64,000 bases of DNA from a bacterium 210917-SL.2.15 (GTDB lineage: Bacteria > Bacillota > Clostridia > Oscillospirales > Oscillospiraceae). The stretch covers positions 399,662-463,661 of the forward strand of contig JAJCJC010000001.1 in NCBI GenBank assembly GCA_020555605.1. Reading direction: 5' to 3'. The position numbers and the translations under genes were made by a program. This document shows positions 57,744-64,000 of this stretch, in pieces. Every line of letters starts with the position of its first letter. Position 1 is the stretch's first letter. The notes below the pieces were generated by a model. That model made no database searches. It worked only from the letters and a program-made list of their open reading frames with translations, and was not told where the DNA came from.

Positions 57744-59236
57744 CGTGTCATATCCTCCTTTTTGTGTCGTATTTGGGGTTGATTTTGGAGCTTTTGTTCC
57801 GCTGTACGCTGATTAAATCGGACGGCAGTATCAATGTTTGACTTTACTTTCCAAAGCCGCTGTAAATCCTCTCTGACGGTCTTAAACTCGGCATAGGTGG
57901 TCTCATGCTCCTGTTCCAGCGTGTCATACTCTTTGGATAGCTTTCCCATATCCACCTTGCCGTCCGGGAACTCCTCGGTCAGCTTTCGTCTGGCGGTGTA
58001 GAACATTTTCAGCTTATCAGCGTGTTCCGTCTTGTACTTGGCTCTCGATTTCTCAAACTTGATTTTCTGCAAGCCGTCATAGACAGGCTTTAAGCTCTTG
58101 TAGGTGGCAGAGTAATCATTAAGACTGCGGATTGCTTTCATTCGGGCGTTCTGGCTGTCCATCGTTGTCTTTAAGCCGTCAACGGTGGTGCGGTGGCTCT
58201 GCAATCTGCTTTCCAAATCTTCAAGGGTGTAAATGCCGTTTGCCCGGAGATAATTGTAGGTCTCGTTCATCTCTTTCAGATTGCTGATTTTGCCTTTTTG
58301 CGAATATGCCCCGGCTTTTCGCTGGGTGTAATAATCGTTCAGCAGAGAAACAAGGTCGGGTGTCTGCGGCTTGGCAAGCTCAGCTTTTATCTCCGTTATC
58401 CAGTCGAACAGGAGAGAGATTTTCTTTCTGATGTCCTTGATAACGGCATTGGTCGCCTTGATCCAGCGGTTGAACTCGCCCTTTTCGGTGCGGATACCTT
58501 TCTTCTCCATTGCTCGGACGGTTGCTCCCTCGTGAATGGTGGGAAGTAAATCCACGCCCTGCCGTTCATAGCTGCGGTGGTCGATACGAACATCCAGACC
58601 TTTCTCCGCAAACTTGGCGTTGCACATCTCCGCCCATGCTTCACGCCAATGTTCCAGCGTTTCGGGACTGCCCCAGTCGGTAGTGGGAACGGCATTGAAC
58701 ACATACTTACCGTTTGCGTCTCGAATACGGTTGCCCTCCTCGTCCAGCACATATTCTCGCCGTTGTTTTATGCCCCATGTGCCGTCCTGCTCCATTGGTC
58801 GAATAGGGCAGAGAAAGTGAAAATGGGGATTGGGTGTGCCGCCGTCCTCACACTCCTTTTCGTGAAAGGACACATCAACGGTCATGCCCCGGCTGACAAA
58901 CTCCCGAAACAAAAATTCCCTTGCCAGAGCGATGTTTTCTTCAAGAGAAAATTCATTCTGCAAGGAAATTTCAAAACTGTATGCAAGCTGGGCGTTCTTA
59001 CCACGCTCGGCTTTTTCAACTGCGTTCCATAGGGTCTGACGGTCTGCGTATTCTTTCGGTGCATGGGGCGGCAGGAGAATGTCAGAGCAGATAACACCAC
59101 GCTTTCTGGTGTAGTCGCTGTATTCGCCGTAATACTCGCTGTACAGCTTTTCGCCGGAACGATAGGCGGCAGAAGCAATCGCAGACTGACCTTTACTGCG
59201 TTTCGTTTGGGTTACTGTGAAGTGGAATAGTGCCAT
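57740..59236 (-). CDS. MOBQ-family relaxase (MobA/MobL)
   Basis: A 498-aa relaxase with the MobA/MobL domain. The N-terminus MALFHFTVTQTKRSKGQSAI then ASAAYRSGEKL holds the catalytic Tyr25. Metal-binding His residues are in SFHEKE (125) and NPHFHFLCPIRP (138, 140). The C-terminal half is helical and charged (SRLQSHRTTVDGLKTTMDSQ). It nicks at oriT and mobilizes this element through another element's channel. A candidate MOBQ nic site lies at about 60,090. It overlaps the DUF3847 gene by 44 bp. Confidence 0.92.
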   Translation of the reverse strand: MALFHFTVTQTKRSKGQSAIASAAYRSGEKLYSEYYGEYSDYTRKRGVICSDILLPPHAPKEYADRQTLWNAVEKAERGKNAQLAYSFEISLQNEFSLEENIALAREFLFREFVSRGMTVDVSFHEKECEDGGTPNPHFHFLCPIRPMEQDGTWGIKQRREYVLDEEGNRIRDANGKYVFNAVPTTDWGSPETLEHWREAWAEMCNAKFAEKGLDVRIDHRSYERQGVDLLPTIHEGATVRAMEKKGIRTEKGEFNRWIKATNAVIKDIRKKISLLFDWITEIKAELAKPQTPDLVSLLNDYYTQRKAGAYSQKGKISNLKEMNETYNYLRANGIYTLEDLESRLQSHRTTVDGLKTTMDSQNARMKAIRSLNDYSATYKSLKPVYDGLQKIKFEKSRAKYKTEHADKLKMFYTARRKLTEEFPDGKVDMGKLSKEYDTLEQEHETTYAEFKTVREDLQRLWKVKSNIDTAVRFNQRTAEQKLQNQPQIRHKKEDMTR

Positions 59237-59561
59237 TGGCTTTCAGCTCCTTTCCTCTGTTTGCTTGGTTGATGTGTGTAATCTCCATGTGCCGGACGGC
59301 TCTCTGTACCTCCGGCAGACCGAAGATGTGTTCCATCAGCTCGGTCATTTCGGTGCGTGTGAGATTTTTGACCTCCGGGGCAAGGCTCTCAATCGTGCCG
59401 CCCAGATTGCAAAGGCGGTGGGTACGTTTCTGCCTTTCGCCTTTCTCCAGATATTTCTTTCTGTTCTCCAAACGCTCCAGTTTGTGCTGTTCCTGTGCAA
59501 GCCGCTTTTCCACTTGCTCTTTTTCAGCTCGAAGCTGTTCAAGGCTTTTCTGTTTTGCCAT
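59193..59561 (-). CDS. DUF3847 protein
   Basis: A 122-aa protein starting MAKQKSLEQLRAEKEQVEKR, a coiled coil, followed by HRLCNLGGTIESLAPEVKNL and TEMTELMEHIFGLPEVQRAV. This is the DUF3847 family, found directly upstream of MobA/MobL relaxases in mobilizable elements of Clostridia. It is likely a relaxosome partner. The ATG at 59561 has AAGGAGG about 9 nt upstream. The frame open to 59621 runs through a terminator. Confidence 0.86.
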   Translation of the reverse strand: MAKQKSLEQLRAEKEQVEKRLAQEQHKLERLENRKKYLEKGERQKRTHRLCNLGGTIESLAPEVKNLTRTEMTELMEHIFGLPEVQRAVRHMEITHINQANRGKELKANGTIPLHSNPNETQ

Positions 59562-59593
59562 TTTGGTTGACCTCCTTTTTTGAAAATGGGTAT

Positions 59594-59645
59594 AAAAAAA
59601 GACCGCCAACTTTTCGCACATTGCGACCAGTCAACGGTCTATTTT
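59594..59645 (-). terminator. Terminator downstream of the small membrane gene
   Basis: AGACCGTTGACTGGTCG-type arm pairs with the downstream CGGTCT, followed by TTTTTTTA on the minus strand, before the DUF3847 SD. Confidence 0.7.
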
Positions 59646-59678
59646 TCGGTATTCGGTTGTTGTATTCAGTTAGATAAT

Positions 59679-59846
59679 TTATTTGCTATCCTTACCGAAA
59701 AAACCAATCGTAGCCATAACAAAACCCACGATAATTAAAAGAAACGACACCCACAGTGTTCCTACATATATCACCTTTAATCCTGCAAGTATCATTATAG
59801 CAATACCCAATAGCATTAAACTGTTTCCAAACATAATCTTTTTCAT
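59679..59846 (-). CDS. Small two-span membrane protein
   Basis: A 55-aa peptide (MKKIMFGNSLMLLGIAIMIL...GKDSK) with two hydrophobic helices and a basic C-terminus. The ATG at 59846 has AGGAG about 9 nt upstream. The open frame to 59915 has no SD. It sits between oriT and the DUF3847-relaxase genes. No family recognised. Confidence 0.6.
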   Translation of the reverse strand: MKKIMFGNSLMLLGIAIMILAGLKVIYVGTLWVSFLLIIVGFVMATIGFFGKDSK

Positions 59847-59879
59847 ACGCTCACGCTCCTTTGTTAAATTATCGTTTAC

Positions 59880-60105
59880 TATTTTCAAACTTGCTGGCGG
59901 CGAACGGTTTGTCAAAACCGTTTGCGGACGGCAAGTCCACAGGGGATAGCCGCTTTAGCGGTGCAAGGGGGTGTAGCCACCTTGACGGAACGAAGTGACG
60001 CAACATTCGCAGGCAAGCAGTTTTCTTCTGCTGACAGAGAATGAAGCTCCGCAGGACGCACTACTCTCGATAGAGAGTATAGAAGTGCGCCCTTAGAGTT
60101 CTAAG
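59880..60105 (+). other. oriT: oriT region with RSF1010-like nic sequence
   Basis: TACTCTC (60062-60068) and GAGAGTA (60073-60079) form a short stem, followed 4 nt later by AAGTGCGCCCT (60083-60093). RSF1010/R1162 oriT also has an inverted repeat followed by TAAGTGCGC|CCT. The predicted nick is between 60090 and 60091. Upstream are further inverted repeats (ACGGTTT/AAAACCGT near 59,897; CCGC/GCGG near 59,951). It is gene-free and lies upstream of the MOBQ relaxase operon. Confidence 0.78.
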
Positions 60106-60112
60106 GGTATTT

Positions 60113-61645
60113 TTAGATAATTGGGAATGTTTCTTTGTCAAACTGCGTAACATTGAACACGATACGCCACTCGACATCATCACCAACCGGTTCAAAGTGC
60201 AGAGCAGAACAAGCAGCATGAAGTTTTTCTTGTGAATTTGTTCCATATATAACTGCTGTCGGACCATCTGCACCACCAATAACACCAACAACAAAACAGG
60301 AACTACTGCCAACTGGACGGAACGAATGATCGTCTGGTGTAACTTCTATCGGTCTATCGCCTTCATCACAGTCAAAAACCGAAATGTTCTCCATCGGTTC
60401 AGGGGTAAGTGTATAACTCATGGCAATATAATGTGTCGGATAAATCCAGCGATCAGAACCAAAACTATTTTGAGGAACTGTCTGCTGTTCTATTTCCTGC
60501 ACGGTCAGTGTATGGGTTATTCCGCTAACAGGATGGGAAAACATAAATGAATCTCCGGGTGCGTGAACTTTGAAATGTGAGCCTGGAACTTGTCCTGGTT
60601 GCTGCTCCATTGTAAGAAAAAGTTTATTGATTTCAGGGTGATGCTTGGTTCCCCAAGGAAATACGTCTCTGCATATGACCCAGCCATAAGTACTATCCAG
60701 CCCATAATGGTCGATTGCCCATTTTGCTTCCAACTCATTGATAACGCCATCTGGCAGACAAGGATTAAAGCTCACAGCGCAGCCATGGGTTGTCTGTAAT
60801 ATTTTCTCGTTTAACTTCAAGCAAGGTTTGAAGTTAAAACAAAGTGGGTTTTCCCATTCCATCTGCATCTGTTGCTCACGGGTAAAATTTTCACATGAGT
60901 CATTTTCCCAGTCCAGATTCCATTTTTTCATGAAGTCACGGATGCTTTCTGAATCAACTCGCATACAAAAATCAACGACAAGTCCTTTGCTACATGAATA
61001 AGCTGCCGGAATTACCCAATGATATCCAGCCCAATCGAATTGTTTATCCAGCTTGATCTCTTTTCCGGCACGGTCTTTACCTCGATGTCCCCAGAAATCT
61101 CCATCAAAGTAGACCTTCCATTCAGGGGCAACCAATTCTGCCTCTGAAGTCATATCATTATCGTAATAATCTTCTGTGTATTTAATCTGACTGTAATCAA
61201 AGGAAGATTGCAGGTTTTTGATATATGTCCACGGTTGTTCCATAGGCAACAAATTCATCTTCTCTGAAATTTCCGATAAAGTTTGCTGTTGTTCCTGGGT
61301 TGTAGGGTTTTCATTGAGAAAGGCTTCAAACTGTGCTTCGTTCCACATCCACGCTTGTTCCACTACCGCCACATCACCACAAGCCAGTATAAGCCGCAGA
61401 AAGTCGGTAAAATTTTCAGCTACTGGATGAACATAATCAGGAGAAGTATTCATGGGGCTGACAGAGAAAACCATCTCTCCAAATCCACGAATGAAACAGA
61501 AGTGGATACCATCTATCCCTGCCCATCCAAAAACCGATGCCCCTTTTGGGGTACAAAAATAATTTGTATTATCCTCACGGAGTTCAACTCCCACAGGACT
61601 TAAATCGACACCCCGCTGTAAAAATTTTTTCAAAATTCTATTCAT
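60113..61645 (-). CDS. 510-aa protein of unknown function with a GGADGPT motif
   Basis: A large soluble protein (MNRILKKFLQRGVDLSPVGV...) with many aromatic residues (EWKVYFDGDFWGHRGKDRAG, STYGWVICRDVFPWGTKHHP). Near the C-terminus is FVVGVIGGADGPTAVIYGTN, reminiscent of the GGADGPT loop of Na+-pumping decarboxylase beta subunits, but the rest has no membrane segments. The ATG at 61645 has GGGGGA about 7 nt upstream. It lies between oriT and TnpV, so it is cargo of this element. I do not assign a function; abortive-infection, transport and metabolic roles cannot be distinguished. Confidence 0.7.
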   Translation of the reverse strand: MNRILKKFLQRGVDLSPVGVELREDNTNYFCTPKGASVFGWAGIDGIHFCFIRGFGEMVFSVSPMNTSPDYVHPVAENFTDFLRLILACGDVAVVEQAWMWNEAQFEAFLNENPTTQEQQQTLSEISEKMNLLPMEQPWTYIKNLQSSFDYSQIKYTEDYYDNDMTSEAELVAPEWKVYFDGDFWGHRGKDRAGKEIKLDKQFDWAGYHWVIPAAYSCSKGLVVDFCMRVDSESIRDFMKKWNLDWENDSCENFTREQQMQMEWENPLCFNFKPCLKLNEKILQTTHGCAVSFNPCLPDGVINELEAKWAIDHYGLDSTYGWVICRDVFPWGTKHHPEINKLFLTMEQQPGQVPGSHFKVHAPGDSFMFSHPVSGITHTLTVQEIEQQTVPQNSFGSDRWIYPTHYIAMSYTLTPEPMENISVFDCDEGDRPIEVTPDDHSFRPVGSSSCFVVGVIGGADGPTAVIYGTNSQEKLHAACSALHFEPVGDDVEWRIVFNVTQFDKETFPII

Positions 61646-61737
61646 TAAGCATCCCCCCATAAAATTAGTGCTATCACGCTCTTTATTGTAGTAAATTTTA
61701 TCACAAGAGTGTGAATAAATCTACTGGCGAATGCTGA

Positions 61738-61776
61738 AACCGCCCGAACAGTTTCTTTCTGCTCAGGCGGCTTTCT
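61738..61776 (-). terminator. Terminator of the tnpV-DUF6809 transcript
   Basis: GCCGCC and GGGCGG-type arms around GCAGAAAG, just after the stop at 61777 on the minus strand. The T-run is short. Confidence 0.45.
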
Positions 61777-62061
61777 TCATCTATTTTTCTTTCTTCTGCT
61801 GCACTTGTTCATGGGCTTCCTGCTGAACATCAGCCCAGCGGAAAAGCCATACTTGAAGTGACTTTCACTTTCTTCACATTGGGCGATTGCTGTCTGCGCC
61901 CGGAGTTCCTGCACCAGCTCATAGTCCTCTTTGCTGAGCCGCTGGGACAACTGCTCCATGAGCTTTTCACAGGCTATGACTGCCTTTCGGTATTCCGGTG
62001 ATGTAGGTACAACTGTCTCGCAGGGATAAAACTCCCCATTATACATGGCTTCCAAAATCAT
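61777..62061 (-). CDS. DUF6809-like small protein
   Basis: A 94-aa helical protein (MILEAMYNGEFYPCETVVPT, then KAVIACEKLMEQLSQRLSKE and ESHFKYGFSAGLMFSRK). It matches the small DUF6809 type commonly found next to tnpV. Function unknown. It starts 14 nt after the tnpV stop. Confidence 0.7.
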   Translation of the reverse strand: MILEAMYNGEFYPCETVVPTSPEYRKAVIACEKLMEQLSQRLSKEDYELVQELRAQTAIAQCEESESHFKYGFSAGLMFSRKPMNKCSRRKKNR

Positions 62062-62074
62062 AGCTTTACCTCTC

Positions 62075-62452
62075 TCAACAGTAGATTAGTTCCGTCTTGA
62101 TGATTTCCTCTGCCCGGCAGCGGATGGAGTTCATTGACTGCACCCATAACATCTGATTTTCCGCTTTCATGGCTTCGGTCACGCCCTCGGCTTTCATCAT
62201 CTGCCGGATAATCAAGTCCAGCCTGTCTGCCGCCTGCTCGTTCAGATCGGCAACGACGGTGTGGAGCCTGCCGGACAAAATTAGCTCGTTGTAAAGCATG
62301 GGACGGTGCAATTTCAGATAGGACTGGCGCAAGCGTCCCCAATGCCCAATAGGTCGGCGTTCCTCCGGCAGCTTCAAGTCCGGCACATAGTAGTCGCCCA
62401 CCAACACATAGTCCATACCGTTCTCATGGATTCTCGGTTTCAACTCTTTCAT
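62075..62452 (-). CDS. tnpV: Transposon-encoded protein TnpV
   Basis: A 125-aa protein with the TnpV pattern: YVLVGDYYVPDLKLPEERRP, IGHWGRLRQSYLKLHRPMLY, then DRLDLIIRQMMKAEGVTEAM and QMLWVQSMNSIRCRAEEIIK. It accompanies TndX/TnpX-type recombinases; its activity is unknown. The stop of the upstream recombinase lies 4 nt from its start, so they are co-translated. Confidence 0.85.
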   Translation of the reverse strand: MKELKPRIHENGMDYVLVGDYYVPDLKLPEERRPIGHWGRLRQSYLKLHRPMLYNELILSGRLHTVVADLNEQAADRLDLIIRQMMKAEGVTEAMKAENQMLWVQSMNSIRCRAEEIIKTELIYC

Positions 62453-62456
62453 AAAA

Positions 62457-64000
62457 TCACGCTCCCTTTCTCGGTCCCAGCTGCGGCAAACTGCTCACCG
62501 GGATAAATACCCCTCTGGCAATATCCTCGGTGCGGATTGCCTGTTTTCTGGCTTCAATCTCCGCTTTTTTCTTGGCTTTCGTGCGCTCCTCATACTCTTT
62601 CTGTTTACCATTGGCTTTCCGCTTCAAGTAGTTCTGGTGGAGCCTGTCCTTGCGTTCCTCACGCTTGCGGATTTCCTCTAATTCCTCCGGGGTAAGCTCC
62701 ACTTCGCCAAACGCAGGGGGAACGAAACGACCCACGAAATTGAAGTAAATCTCGACCTCCTGTGTGGTCTGAATACTGCCCTTGCGGTCACGCTCATGCA
62801 CAAGGATTTTCTCAATAAACTCATTGAGCATGGCAATCGTCAGCTTGTCGAAGTTCTCATACTTGTCAATCAGAGCGATAAAACGGTCAGCGTCCTTTTC
62901 GTGCTTCTCGTAGCTCTTGATAGCCTTTTCCAGATCGGAGATTTCAACGGTAAGCTCGGACTGTTCCTTTTCGTATTGAGCGTCCAGAGTGGCGTATCTG
63001 CTGTCGGACAGCTTTCCTAAAATGTTGTCCTCATAGATTTTGCAGAGCAGGACTTCCAGCTCGGAAACTCTCTGCTTTGCGGTGGCAAGGCGTGTCCGCT
63101 GTTTCTTGACCTCTGCCGTCTGCTGGCTGGACTGCGCTTCCTGCACCACACGGACAAACTCGGCTCGGTCATGCTTCGCATACTCGGCAATGGCTTTCAG
63201 CATTTCAGAGACAAGGGACAGTACCACATCTTCATTGATACGGTGCTGTGTCGTGCAGAGCTTTCCAACTGGGACTTTGCTGTATTGGGAACAGGTATAT
63301 TGAGAAATACGCTTGCCGTTGTTGGTGCGGTGGACATACATCTTGCCACCGCAATCGGCGCAATAGAGCAAGCCCGTGAGGGGAGCTGCTTCGCCCCAGC
63401 CGTCTGGGTAGCGTCTGACATTCCCACGGATTTTCTGCACAAGGTCAAAGGTCTGCTGGTCAATGATAGGCTCATGGGTATTCTCGAAAATTGTCCATTC
63501 GTCCTCCGGGACATAATGGCTTTTCTTGTCCTTGAAGTGCTTTCGGGTCTTGAAGTTGATGGTGTGTCCCAGATATTCACGCTTTTCAAGAATGTTGCAG
63601 ATGGTGGAAGAACCCCAGCCGTACACATCTTTGAAGGTCTTATTTTTGTTCACGCCCTCGCCGTGCCGGGCAAGGTAAGCGGACGGAATGAGGACTTTTT
63701 CTTCTTTCAGCTTGCTGGCGATCTGATACGGACCGTAGCCGTCAATCGTCATGGCAAAGATGCGCTTGACCACCTCGGCGGCTTCGGGGTCAACCAACCA
63801 TTGGTCTCTGGCTTCGTTCCAAAGATAGCCGTAAATGACCGTGCCTGTGAGGTGCTTGCCGGACTTGCCTTTGGACTGGAAAGTGGAACGGATTTTACGG
63901 CTGGTGTCTCTGGCGTAATACTCGTTCATAATGTTGCGGAAAGGGGTAAAATCATCGTCCCCTCTGGCACTGTCCACGCCGTCATTGATGGCGATAAGGC
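62457..64000 (-). CDS. Large serine recombinase (5' end beyond right edge)
   Basis: The visible 514 residues lack the nucleophile Ser segment, which lies beyond 64000; the frame is open at the edge (ALIAINDGVDSARGDDDFTP). Present are the end of the resolvase domain, the recombinase domain (TVIYGYLWNEARDQWLVDPE, RIFAMTIDGYGPYQIASKLK), a zinc ribbon (LLYCADCGGKMYVHRTNNGK then CSQYSKVPVGKLC), a long coiled coil (ETELQ-type region about 280-380) and a C-terminal DUF4368. It is the likely integrase of the element inserted in virD4. Confidence 0.95.
   Translation of the reverse strand, partial: LIAINDGVDSARGDDDFTPFRNIMNEYYARDTSRKIRSTFQSKGKSGKHLTGTVIYGYLWNEARDQWLVDPEAAEVVKRIFAMTIDGYGPYQIASKLKEEKVLIPSAYLARHGEGVNKNKTFKDVYGWGSSTICNILEKREYLGHTINFKTRKHFKDKKSHYVPEDEWTIFENTHEPIIDQQTFDLVQKIRGNVRRYPDGWGEAAPLTGLLYCADCGGKMYVHRTNNGKRISQYTCSQYSKVPVGKLCTTQHRINEDVVLSLVSEMLKAIAEYAKHDRAEFVRVVQEAQSSQQTAEVKKQRTRLATAKQRVSELEVLLCKIYEDNILGKLSDSRYATLDAQYEKEQSELTVEISDLEKAIKSYEKHEKDADRFIALIDKYENFDKLTIAMLNEFIEKILVHERDRKGSIQTTQEVEIYFNFVGRFVPPAFGEVELTPEELEEIRKREERKDRLHQNYLKRKANGKQKEYEERTKAKKKAEIEARKQAIRTEDIARGVFIPVSSLPQLGPRKGA

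Noticed and set aside
60113..61645. Sodium-pumping decarboxylase beta subunit
   Set aside because: Only a short GGADGPT stretch matches; the many membrane helices of that family are missing.

Overview
The window reads as a mosaic of mobile elements from a gut Clostridia (Bacillota; Lachnospiraceae or a close relative). The signs are strong Gram-positive Shine-Dalgarno (SD) sequences, a Tn1549/CTn-type conjugation module, serine recombinases of the TndX/TnpX type and small transposon proteins (TnpV, TnpW, DUF3847, Maff2, CD1107, CD1108). Nearly everything is on the minus strand. No core chromosomal genes or tRNAs were seen. The organism assignment is an inference.

Region 1 (1 to about 7,100; AT-rich): part of a mobilizable element. 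It holds the N-terminus of a serine recombinase running off the left edge, a TnpW-like protein, an array of about ten degenerate 62-bp repeats, a Tn916-type MobT relaxase, DUF3781 and a GyrI-like effector-binding protein, a RibD/DHFR-like reductase, a DinB-like protein and a trimethoprim-insensitive dihydrofolate reductase (dfrF). Region 2 (about 7,100-9,200): a 5'-damaged winged-helix regulator beside an IS1182-type insertion sequence.

Region 3 (9,200-22,900): export and envelope-stress cargo. It has a GntR-ABC-VanZ operon, two FtsX-type ABC permeases, one LolD-like ATPase, a three-copy 85-aa membrane protein and an OmpR-type two-component system. An approximately 100-bp promoter box with paired 11-mers 42 bp apart recurs near these modules, probably the response-regulator target. 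An IS110-family element has entered between one box and the larger permease, and another copy of the module has collapsed to a permease tail.

Region 4 (23,000-27,000): a thiamine cassette tenA-thiD-thiE-HAD-Nudix behind a consensus promoter and two tandem TPP riboswitch-terminator units. It lies between a 197-bp remnant of the relaxase 3' end and the intact relaxase gene.

Region 5 (27,000-55,530): the ICE backbone. Transcribed right to left it encodes VirD4, Maff2, VirB6-like, SpoVG-like, MT-A70 methylase, PrgI, VirB4, an M23+NlpC/P60 hydrolase, CD1107, a giant thioester/SpaA adhesin fused to a class B sortase, an AbiE toxin-antitoxin pair, ThyX, dUTPase, a SLOG protein, topoisomerase III, MobC and a MOBP relaxase. 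VirD4 lacks its N-terminal half.

Region 6 (about 55,530-64,000+): a second mobilizable element inserted in virD4. It has TnpW, a Toprim/AAA replication protein, a MOBQ relaxase, an oriT with an RSF1010-like nic sequence, a cargo gene, TnpV and a large serine recombinase running off the right edge. Three relaxase families (MobT, MOBP, MOBQ) therefore lie within 60 kb. The broken coupling protein suggests that the large ICE, unless the insert excises, depends on another coupling protein.
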